A stretch of 35,382 nucleotides of DNA. Source: a virus. Shown here piece by piece: positions 26,793 through 32,122 of this stretch. The notes beneath the pieces were generated by a model. It worked only from the letters and a program-made list of their open reading frames with translations, searched no databases and was not told where the DNA came from. Both the position numbers and the translations under genes were made by a program. Location: positions 1 to 35,382 of the IMG/VR virus record IMGVR_UViG_3300012920_000118, one strand, 5' to 3'. Position 1 is the first letter of the stretch; every line of letters begins with the position of its first letter.

Positions 26793-26823
26793 GGAAAGGA
26801 AACCCCACCCAACTAATCGACAA

Positions 26824-26991
26824 CTAGCCTACCTTTTTGATTTGCTTGTTGTCAACTTCTTTTTCATATTCTCTTTTTGTGAGAAATGAAATCGTTCCGC
26901 CAACAGATCTATCGTTTCTGTCAGCTAATTCTTTTAACTTTGTCCAAATGCTAATCGGTACTGCTACTGATTTCCATTTACTCGGATCCAT
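26824..26991 (-). CDS. Small ribbon-helix-helix (Arc-like) DNA-binding protein
   Basis: 55 residues. The ATG is preceded by AGGAAGGA with good spacing, which decides the start. Residues 7-15 (KSVAVPISI) form the expected N-terminal beta strand with alternating polar/apolar positions. Helix A is WTKLKELADRND, and RSVGGTISFLTKREYEKE forms the second helix after the conserved turn. This is the Arc/MetJ/CopG fold, a dimer that inserts the strand in the DNA major groove. It is the first gene after a strong promoter and a long structured leader, so autoregulation of the leftward replication operon is the natural inference. Confidence 0.75.
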   Translation of the reverse strand: MDPSKWKSVAVPISIWTKLKELADRNDRSVGGTISFLTKREYEKEVDNKQIKKVG

Positions 26992-27208
26992 TTGTCGTCC
27001 TTCCTAATTAATGATGAGGTAGGGGAGAAACCAGGTAATCCACAAAAACCCTGGAACCTACCTCATCTTTTTTCGCAATTCGTTTGAGTGGTCTGGAGCT
27101 AATGTGGGAAATAAAAAAAACCACAATCAGACTCCTCAAACTGGCATCTCGGTGGCAAGGAGGAGGGTTATGCGAACCCCTATGAAAAACAACCACCTTG
27201 ATGTTATC
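26992..27208 (-). ncRNA. Highly structured 5' leader RNA of the replication operon
   Basis: From the predicted transcription start near 27208 to the ATG at 26991, the transcript folds into three large stem-loops. H1 pairs 27203-27193 with 27155-27145 (two mismatches) and encloses a GGGTT/AACCC hairpin. H2 pairs GTTTGAG/CTCAAAC plus GTCTG/CAGAC (27141-27082) and encloses TGTGG/CCACA. H3 is a perfect 11-bp stem (27067-27057 with 27023-27013) enclosing CCAGG/CCTGG. H3 ends just before the ribosome site. The nested pairing of each arm is hard to explain by chance. It could be a cis-regulatory leader, a stable phage RNA or a processed small RNA; the class is not recognised. Also, in the + direction H3 is followed by TTTTTT. 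Confidence 0.6.
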
Positions 27209-27214
27209 TTAACT

Positions 27215-27242
27215 CTTATCACAACTATACCCACTTTGTCAA
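27215..27242 (-). promoter_or_regulatory. Strong sigma-70-type promoter driving the leftward replication operon
   Basis: On the - strand TTGACA (27242-27237, perfect -35) is followed after 16 bases by GATAAG (27220-27215, 4 of 6 matches), with TGT just before the -10 giving an extended -10 element. The start would be near 27208, at the edge of the structured leader. No gene lies between it and the leader. Confidence 0.65.
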
Positions 27243-27250
27243 ATAAAAAC

Positions 27251-27712
27251 TTATATTTTTTTTCTTTCTTTTTTTAGTAGGTTAAATGTGTGTTTTTGAC
27301 TTTCATACAAAGAACTTTGCCATGTTCTTTTTACATCATCTTCATTCATAAAATCATTCATGTGAATTTTTTTACTTACCTTTTGTAATTTTTCAACATT
27401 GAAAAATAAAACACCTTTTTGTCTGATGGAACACAAAGCTATGATGTCACAATCTTTTTTTGTGTAGGCTCGTTTGTCTCCACCTTTTGATGTAGAAAAG
27501 TTAAATAGTTTTTTCTCATTCAACCATGTTGCTGTCTTCACTTCTATTCTTTGAGGCACAAGTAAACTATCGTCTATTGACTTACACGCTATGATATCTG
27601 TACCATCTTGTTTAACCAAGGAACATTCAACACCCATCATTGATAAAGCATAAACAACGAAAGCTTCTCCCGCCGTGCCTATCATCTTTTCTCCTCTTAT
27701 GTCTTTAGCCAT
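27251..27712 (-). CDS. PD-(D/E)XK nuclease / resolvase-like protein
   Basis: 153 residues. The nuclease core is visible: an N-terminal helix with the first glutamate (GTAGEAFVVYAL), then DGTDIIACK (aspartate), and RIEVKTATW giving E-x-K, followed by a KKDCDIIALC strand. This is the arrangement of archaeal Holliday junction resolvase-like and restriction endonuclease-like enzymes. It overlaps the SNF2-type helicase gene by 16 bases, so the two are probably made together and may act jointly on branched DNA. Strand specificity is not predictable. Confidence 0.72.
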   Translation of the reverse strand: MAKDIRGEKMIGTAGEAFVVYALSMMGVECSLVKQDGTDIIACKSIDDSLLVPQRIEVKTATWLNEKKLFNFSTSKGGDKRAYTKKDCDIIALCSIRQKGVLFFNVEKLQKVSKKIHMNDFMNEDDVKRTWQSSLYESQKHTFNLLKKERKKI

Positions 27713-29142
27713 TCTAATACCCTTTCTCCCAAAGTTATACTTGCTAGTTTATTCTTGTTTAATAATGTCTTAACAATGTGAACATCAACTGTGTTAGGAC
27801 ACATTAGATCAACATATAAAACTGGATGATGTTGACCAACTCTATGTGCTCTATCTTCAGATTGTTTTCTTGATTCTAAATTAAAATCATTTGAGTAATA
27901 AATAACATTTGTCGCTGCATGAAGTGTAATACCCATACCACCAGTTTGTGGATTGGATATGAAAAATTTCACATCATCTTCTAAATTTTGAAATTTTTCA
28001 ATTGCATCTTGTCTGTCTTGCATAGTCGTATCGCCAAAGTAATTTACCACTGTGTTTGATCCATATGTTTGTTTTAACTTTTCTGTTATCTTTATAATGT
28101 CGTGTCTGAATCTAGACCAAATAATAATCTTGCCTTCCATCTCTTCGATTGTTTCCATTAACACATTCATACGGTTGTTTGGTATCTCTTCTACTTCTCC
28201 GTTGTCTGTAACAAGATAACCACATAGTAATTGTTGTAGTCTTAGCAATTGTGTCATGACCTCTGGAGCAGTAACCATCTCTCCAGTTTCAAGCAACGCC
28301 ACTGAAGTTTTTTTAATACTTTGATAATGTCGTTCTTGTTCTATTGTCAAATCAACTTGTCTTGTTGTGTATATCTTCGGTGGTAAATCTAATGCTTCTT
28401 CTTTTGTTGTACGATAAGAATAGTGAGCAATCTTACATTTCATCTCTTCTAAATTTCTGTACCCAATAACCTGGTTGAAAGAATGTGCTCCCATCTTCAC
28501 ACTTCTCACTACGGCATACCTTCCTTGAAAAGACCAGTATGAATCAAACCCCATGATCTCTTTGTCTAGAAATAAAAACTGTGCATATAAGTCAAGAGGT
28601 GATTTTGTTATTGGTGCTCCAGTTAATATTCTTTTATACTTCGCATCCTCACCAAATTTTATAAGTGCCTTCGTTCTTTTTGCTTTTATGTTTTTAATCG
28701 TTGTTGATTCGTCTATGGCTAAAAGAAACTCGCTTCTATGTGTTACCTTATCTAAATACTGCAACACTTTCTTTGTAGCAAAAGCCTCAACATTGACGAG
28801 AATGATTCTAAGTCTATGTCTCTCGACCACCGATTCACGGAGCATTTCCGTTTCTTTTTTTGTTAGACTAGATTTCCATGTGTAAACTTTATGTCTTATA
28901 CTATCATGCAGATGAATAGGTATTTCACTATTCTTCCAGTTCATGTATACACCTTTTGGTGCAACGATAACGGCACAATCAATTTCTGCTTTTTCATAAA
29001 GCCAAGCTATATTATCAATCAATACTTTTGACTTACCACAACCCATCTCCATGAAGTATGCAAAGTTTCTTTCCATGTAACTTTGTTCTAGTGCTTCTTT
29101 TTGATGTTGGTATGGTTTTGTTTTGTATTTAAAGTCTGTCAA
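27697..29142 (-). CDS. SNF2-family / superfamily 2 DNA helicase-translocase
   Basis: 481 residues. Motif Q region KPYQHQKEAL, Walker A MEMGCGKSK (34-38), motif Ia IVAPKGVYMNW, motif II AIDESTTIKN (DEST at 144-147, a common SNF2 variant of DEAD/H), motif III LTGAPITKSPLDLYAQ, and in the C-terminal RecA lobe IIIWSRFRHDI, QTGGMGITLHAAT and EDRAHRVGQ. All marks of an SNF2-type ATPase are present. Related phage proteins are thought to serve recombination or replication restart. It overlaps the downstream nuclease and touches the upstream small gene (4-base overlap). Confidence 0.9.
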   Translation of the reverse strand: MTDFKYKTKPYQHQKEALEQSYMERNFAYFMEMGCGKSKVLIDNIAWLYEKAEIDCAVIVAPKGVYMNWKNSEIPIHLHDSIRHKVYTWKSSLTKKETEMLRESVVERHRLRIILVNVEAFATKKVLQYLDKVTHRSEFLLAIDESTTIKNIKAKRTKALIKFGEDAKYKRILTGAPITKSPLDLYAQFLFLDKEIMGFDSYWSFQGRYAVVRSVKMGAHSFNQVIGYRNLEEMKCKIAHYSYRTTKEEALDLPPKIYTTRQVDLTIEQERHYQSIKKTSVALLETGEMVTAPEVMTQLLRLQQLLCGYLVTDNGEVEEIPNNRMNVLMETIEEMEGKIIIWSRFRHDIIKITEKLKQTYGSNTVVNYFGDTTMQDRQDAIEKFQNLEDDVKFFISNPQTGGMGITLHAATNVIYYSNDFNLESRKQSEDRAHRVGQHHPVLYVDLMCPNTVDVHIVKTLLNKNKLASITLGERVLEWLKT

Positions 29143-29324
29143 AATTTAGGTTCCCAAAAAATTCCATGATTGATTTTGTCTTTCCAATAATCTGCTTGTT
29201 CTTTACACCATCGTGCATTGAGTTTGTCCTCATTCCACTCATGGTCGTATTGTTTTTGTCTCCAATACTTTTCTTCTTTCAAGCAGTTATCAAACAGCTC
29301 TTCTTGTCTTTTGGGATCTTCCAT
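29139..29324 (-). CDS. Small hydrophilic protein, unknown
   Basis: 61 residues, rich in W, K, E and D (EKYWRQKQYDHEWNED, then EQADYWKDKI). It overlaps the end of the upstream DUF7768-like gene by 35 bases and the helicase start by 4, with dense packing supporting translation. No family recognised. Confidence 0.5.
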   Translation of the reverse strand: MEDPKRQEELFDNCLKEEKYWRQKQYDHEWNEDKLNARWCKEQADYWKDKINHGIFWEPKF

Positions 29325-29676
29325 TATACTCTCCTGCTTCTATTGCCCTGGCCCAGTCTGCTAAAGTTCTAAATTCTATTTTTATATTATAATATTTAGC
29401 GACTCGGATACCTTTTCTCATGCCTTGAGTTATTCCATGATCTCGATACACTGCCATAAGATTAGCGTGTCGATACCATTTAAAAGCTCTTTTCATACCC
29501 ATTGTCCTTTGACCAAGATCTTGCTCGTTTAATACTTGAGTATAAAGCAAGTGTGATGCAAAAGGTGACTCTCCACGCATCAACGAATCATGAAGGCATA
29601 ATCTTGCATATGTTGAGTTCTGTTCTTGACCAAAATTTTTATTGCCGCGAAATGGCGACTCTATGATAACTAACAT
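29290..29676 (-). CDS. DUF7768-like protein (nucleotide-sugar/deoxyribosyltransferase-like fold suspected)
   Basis: 128 residues; GGGAGAG ribosome site precedes the ATG. Conserved features: VIIESPFRG at the N-terminus, YARLCLHDSLMRGESPFASH then LLYTQVLNE, GMKRAFKWYRHANLMAVYRD, GITQGMRKGI and IEFRTL. This is the layout of the widespread phage family DUF7768. The YxDxGIxxGM segment is suggestive of Rossmann-like nucleotide-binding folds such as nucleoside deoxyribosyltransferases, but no catalytic activity is established. First gene behind a candidate promoter with perfect TTGACA. Confidence 0.7.
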   Translation of the reverse strand: MLVIIESPFRGNKNFGQEQNSTYARLCLHDSLMRGESPFASHLLYTQVLNEQDLGQRTMGMKRAFKWYRHANLMAVYRDHGITQGMRKGIRVAKYYNIKIEFRTLADWARAIEAGEYNGRSQKTRRAV

Positions 29677-29696
29677 TGTCTCTCCCTTTTATTATG

Positions 29697-29725
29697 TTTT
29701 AATCACATTTTTTCCTATATGTCAA
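29697..29725 (-). promoter_or_regulatory. Candidate promoter upstream of the DUF7768-SNF2-nuclease set
   Basis: On the - strand TTGACA (29725-29720, perfect) is followed after 17 bases by TTAAAA (29702-29697, modest -10). A second choice shifts the -10 by one base to TAAAAC. The DUF7768-like gene starts about 20 bases further on. Confidence 0.5.
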
Positions 29726-29734
29726 TCAAAAAAA

Positions 29735-30124
29735 TTATTCGTAAGTATCTTCGGCCCAGGTTAAACTAGAACTTGACGACTGTTGTATAGAATACTTGTT
29801 TCTATATCGTTGTTCTTTTTCTTGTACTGCTCTTGGATCATCCTCAAATTTTTCTGCACATAGTTCTTCTGATTCTTCTGGTGTTAAAAAAGGTCCCCAG
29901 TAACCTTTGTGTGAGTCAAAGACATTTTTATCGTCTTTCTTCCAGTTTTCAAGTTTTGCTATCTTCTGGATCGTCTCCACTGGTGTCCCAATCTGGAGTG
30001 AAATAGAATGTGAGTCTCTCCCCACTTTCCACATTCTCCTTGCGACTGCTATCGCTAGGTGCGGATGGTTTGGGAAACTGGATGATGTTATCTCCAGTTT
30101 TATTGTGTATGTTTTTTTTGTCAC
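29735..30124 (-). CDS. Uncertain ORF overlapping the 61-residue gene; possible frameshift product
   Basis: 129 residues from a GTG without a good ribosome site. Its first ~58 codons coincide in a different frame with the better-supported gene 29949-30134. After that gene stops, this frame continues alone with NVFDSHKGYWGPFLTPEESE and a hydrophilic tail. No ATG exists in the non-overlapping part. It is thus either translated from GTG, made by a +1 shift at AAAACTTGA near 29950, or the result of a one-base error or mutation splitting one gene. Family not recognised. Confidence 0.4.
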   Translation of the reverse strand: MTKKTYTIKLEITSSSFPNHPHLAIAVARRMWKVGRDSHSISLQIGTPVETIQKIAKLENWKKDDKNVFDSHKGYWGPFLTPEESEELCAEKFEDDPRAVQEKEQRYRNKYSIQQSSSSSLTWAEDTYE

Positions 30125-30134
30125 TCTTCTTCAT
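29949..30134 (-). CDS. Small protein with NIIQFPKP motif, unknown
   Basis: 61 residues from the ATG; GAGGGAGAG lies directly upstream with suitable spacing, favouring this frame over the overlapping GTG frame. Starts MKKSDKKNIHNKTGDNIIQFP; the xNxIxFP opening is common among small phage proteins, including the upstream neighbour (DNVLKFP). Remainder is hydrophilic, ending TSGDDPEDSKT. It overlaps the previous gene by 14 bases. It may be the N-terminal half of a longer protein completed in the next frame. Confidence 0.5.
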   Translation of the reverse strand: MKKSDKKNIHNKTGDNIIQFPKPSAPSDSSRKENVESGERLTFYFTPDWDTSGDDPEDSKT

Positions 30135-30369
30135 CAATCTCTCCCTCTTCCAATATCATGCCTTGCATCAAACCCATTTTGGAACTTTCTAAGTACCAAA
30201 GAACTTCAGCAGGGTCTTGGAATGTAGATATAAGTTGGACTTGACCCTGTTTTGTTACCCCCATGATAACTACATTCTCCAACTTAGCTTTTGCCAAATC
30301 ACATACTCGTTCTATTGGCATTTGTGTCCTCTTTAATTTATAAGGAAATTTTAATACGTTGTCACTCAT
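30121..30369 (-). CDS. Small phage protein, unknown
   Basis: 82 residues from the ATG giving MSDNVLKFPYKLKR; an in-frame start 24 bases earlier lies inside the zinc-ribbon gene and is less likely. Features: KAKLENVVIMGVTKQGQVQL and a strand-helix QDPAEVLWYLESSKMGLM, ending in an acidic EEGEIDEEE tail. The layout (beta hairpin then helix) suggests a small alpha/beta domain. ATGA overlap with the upstream zinc-ribbon gene. Confidence 0.55.
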   Translation of the reverse strand: MSDNVLKFPYKLKRTQMPIERVCDLAKAKLENVVIMGVTKQGQVQLISTFQDPAEVLWYLESSKMGLMQGMILEEGEIDEEE

Positions 30370-30539
30370 TTTTGTGGTTGTCCTTGGCAACAATCTTCAA
30401 TTACTGTTTTGCACATAACACATTGTAAGTGTCCATGAACATCAATTGTCTGTAAAGCCGTCTTGCATCTTGGACATAGCTTCCCGGTACAATGGTCTTT
30501 AATATTTAAAATTGTCTGATCTTTAGGTAGTTCTTCCAT
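30366..30539 (-). CDS. Small zinc-ribbon protein
   Basis: 57 residues, shorter than usual gene-calling limits. AAGGAG is placed 8 bases before the ATG, and the stop overlaps the next ATG (ATGA). Two CxxC knuckles, LCPRCKTAL (C22, C25) and LQCVMCKTV (C40, C43), are separated by 14 residues that could form a beta hairpin: a compact zinc ribbon. Extra cysteines follow (DCC). Such proteins bind nucleic acid or partner proteins; no specific role can be assigned. Confidence 0.68.
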   Translation of the reverse strand: MEELPKDQTILNIKDHCTGKLCPRCKTALQTIDVHGHLQCVMCKTVIEDCCQGQPQK

Positions 30540-30753
30540 TATTGTTCTCCTTTTTAATACATTTTATAGTCATTGAATGTGGAACTGGTATTGTATTTCT
30601 AATATTCCACATCATTTCACTCAATCTTGTTTGGCATTTCTCTATTGTTTTGTAACCTTGTGGCTGTATCATGTCATGTACTTCAATACAATTAGGATTA
30701 GCGATTGGTGAGCAAAGTAATATTATAGCAAAGAACATAATTAAATCTACCAT
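30523..30753 (-). CDS. Small exported or membrane protein, unknown
   Basis: 76 residues. Residues 1-18 (MVDLIMFFAIILLCSPIA) form a hydrophobic segment fit for a signal peptide or membrane anchor; the remainder is polar with cysteines at 22, 40 and 64 that could form disulphides after export. Overlaps the zinc-ribbon gene by 17 bases. It is the first gene on the left side of the divergent iteron region. A role in the host envelope (for example superinfection exclusion) is conceivable, without evidence. Confidence 0.5.
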   Translation of the reverse strand: MVDLIMFFAIILLCSPIANPNCIEVHDMIQPQGYKTIEKCQTRLSEMMWNIRNTIPVPHSMTIKCIKKENNNGRTT

Positions 30754-30780
30754 GCTTTACTCTTTCTGCCAAACGCATAT

Positions 30781-30917
30781 AGTGTTTCTGTCATATTTTT
30801 TTGTTTGAAAAAATTTTTTAAAAATAGGTGTAGAAAGTGTAGAAACGTAGAAAACACTCTGTAACCCTTACTGACACTAGGGTTATTGGTTACACTTTGG
30901 TTACACTTGCTACACTT
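30781..30917. repeat. Iteron-rich divergent intergenic region; candidate replication origin or operator
   Basis: An AT tract (30794-30827) is followed by tandem 9-mers GTGTAGAAA (30828-30836), GTGTAGAAA (30837-30845) and the degenerate CGTAGAAAA (30846-30854). Then comes a hairpin TAACCC/GGGTTA and three copies in opposite sense: GGTTACACTT (30888-30897), GGTTACACTT (30899-30908) and GCTACACTT (30909-30917). The left and right sets are related by inversion (GTGTAG versus CTACAC). Phased repeats beside an easily melted AT tract between divergent genes are typical of iteron origins and of multi-site operators. Confidence 0.6.
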
Positions 30918-30963
30918 CACATACGATTTATGATGACACGCGGGCATTTTTTTGTGTTTTGAA

Positions 30964-30992
30964 TTGAAAAAATATGGGGAAAACACTATTAT
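30964..30992 (+). promoter_or_regulatory. Promoter of the small terminase gene, possibly giving a leaderless mRNA
   Basis: TTGAAA (30964-30969) and TATTAT (30987-30992), each 5 of 6 matches to consensus, are 17 bases apart. The predicted transcription start falls on or next to the ATG at 30999. Only AAGG two bases before the ATG could serve as a ribosome site, so leaderless initiation is possible. Confidence 0.55.
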
Positions 30993-30998
30993 AAGGCT

Positions 30999-31508
30999 AT
31001 GCCAAAAGAAAAATTTCTTACAAATAGACAAAAAGAATTTGCCAAATTTATAGTTGAAGGCACTTATTCCAATGCGGAATGTGCTAGAAAAGCTGGATAT
31101 TCTGAAGGACAAGCAGCTAAAACTGCAAGTCTTTTGCTCAATGGTAAAGATTTTCCCCTGGTTGTGGATCATGTTAAAGATCTTCGTGAAGCCAGAGAAA
31201 AGAAATATGGTGTCACTTTGTTGGGCCAGTTGAAAAGATTCTCTGATCTTTCCAAGGGAGCAGAAGAGTCTGGACAATTTTCTGCTGCGGTCAATGCAGA
31301 GAAGATTAGATCTGCACTTGGTGGTCTTGCCATAGATAAAAGAGAAACAAATGTTGTACATCAATTAGATAAACTTTCTCGTGAAGAGATCGTGGCTCGA
31401 CTCTCTGAGATCAGAAAAGCCTATCCGTCTGCATTCATTGAAGGTGATTATGAGGTAGTCGGAGAGGACAAGGGGAGGAAAACCCTCTCCGACAAGGGCG
31501 TTGATTAG
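30999..31508 (+). CDS. terS: Terminase small subunit
   Basis: 169 residues. N-terminal LTNRQKEFAKFIVEGTYSNA then ECARKAGYSEGQAAKTAS is the helix-turn-helix DNA-recognition domain of the phage terminase small subunit. The middle (VKDLREAREKKYGVTLLGQL) is the helical oligomerisation region, and the C-terminal part (LSREEIVARLSEIRKAYPSA) is also family-like. It recognises concatemeric phage DNA and hands it to the large subunit, which is not in the window. The gene is a + strand island between leftward genes, with its own promoter. Its 3' end encodes a strong hairpin. Confidence 0.85.
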   Translation: MPKEKFLTNRQKEFAKFIVEGTYSNAECARKAGYSEGQAAKTASLLLNGKDFPLVVDHVKDLREAREKKYGVTLLGQLKRFSDLSKGAEESGQFSAAVNAEKIRSALGGLAIDKRETNVVHQLDKLSREEIVARLSEIRKAYPSAFIEGDYEVVGEDKGRKTLSDKGVD

Positions 31509-31547
31509 CAATTCCCGTAATTGCCTCGTGCTATTAAGAAATAGCAC
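31458..31547 (+). other. Three consecutive hairpins at the 3' end of the small terminase gene
   Basis: GTCGGAGAGG / CCTCTCCGAC (31458-31467 with 31484-31493, 10 bp, inside the coding end), GCAATT / AATTGC (31508-31524, 6 bp, starting on the last base of the stop codon) and GTGCTATT / AATAGCAC (31528-31547, 8 bp, loop AAGA). None has a strong T tract directly after it. Possible roles: composite terminator between convergent genes, or a packaging (pac) recognition site, which in many phages lies in or next to the small terminase gene. Confidence 0.5.
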
Positions 31548-31652
31548 ACATAAATTTTGCAAGTCAAGTGACATTATTTTTTTCTAACTTTTTTGTTTCC
31601 GTTGTGTGTGTAAGAAATGTACTTGTCTTTTGCGTTTGTTTTGCGTTTGTGC

Positions 31653-31910
31653 CTATTCGCAGCTTGTTTTGCTTTGTGTATTCGTTTCATTCTTAAGTCC
31701 TTTCGTTAATTTAATTTCTTTGATGTCGTTTTGAAAAGCTTTTATACTTTCTGCAAGTTCCATGCAAAGATCGATACCATCCAATACGCCCTGGTATCTT
31801 TGTGAGTGTGGTTTACCCACTAACTCACAATGTTCTATGTATAAATATCTAAGTCTTTCAACCTTCTGAAAAAGATTTTGTACTGATCCAGAAGGTCTGC
31901 CCTTTCTCAT
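31653..31910 (-). CDS. Small phage protein, unknown
   Basis: 85 residues, basic and helical: MRKGRPSGSVQNLFQKVERL, then YLYIEHCELVGKPHSQRYQG and a second helix DLCMELAESIKAFQNDIKE. The ATGA overlap with the preceding gene supports translation. The RKGRPSGS start looks like a nucleic-acid-binding or tail segment. No family recognised. The 140 bases beyond it toward terS hold T-rich sequence and the hairpins listed separately. Confidence 0.5.
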   Translation of the reverse strand: MRKGRPSGSVQNLFQKVERLRYLYIEHCELVGKPHSQRYQGVLDGIDLCMELAESIKAFQNDIKEIKLTKGLKNETNTQSKTSCE

Positions 31911-32122
31911 GTGGTCACCTTGTGTGGTCTCATTGCTCTCACCTTTAGCTCATTTTCCATTTTACCGATTGTGTTTGTCACATATCTTCTTTCTTTAGAT
32001 ACTGGATGTGTATAAATATAAGTATCAGAGTGTGGATGATCTTCATCCAATTTATTCCTATAAGTATACATACTTCTAACAAACAACTCTATTTCTTTTT
32101 GTGATATTTTAAGATGTGCCAT
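31907..32122 (-). CDS. Small phage protein, unknown
   Basis: 71 residues: MAHLKISQKEIELFVRSMYT at the N-terminus, DEDHPHSDTYIYTHPVSKER in the middle, basic C-terminus. It overlaps the methyltransferase end by 14 bases and the following gene by ATGA, and GGAGAG precedes the ATG. No family recognised. Confidence 0.5.
   Translation of the reverse strand: MAHLKISQKEIELFVRSMYTYRNKLDEDHPHSDTYIYTHPVSKERRYVTNTIGKMENELKVRAMRPHKVTT

Noticed and set aside
27013-27073. Hairpin followed by TTTTTT as a + strand terminator
   Set aside because: No + strand gene is read into this point, and the stem is one of three in a - strand leader; I treat it as part of that structure.
27008-27196. 62-codon open frame from a GTG running through the structured leader
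   Set aside because: No ribosome site, no sensible composition, and the sequence is better explained by paired stems. A leader peptide cannot be wholly excluded.
30747-31364. 205-codon open frame on the - strand opposite the small terminase gene
   Set aside because: The translation is F/S/C-rich with no family features, and the + strand terminase reading is far stronger. It would also run across the iteron region.
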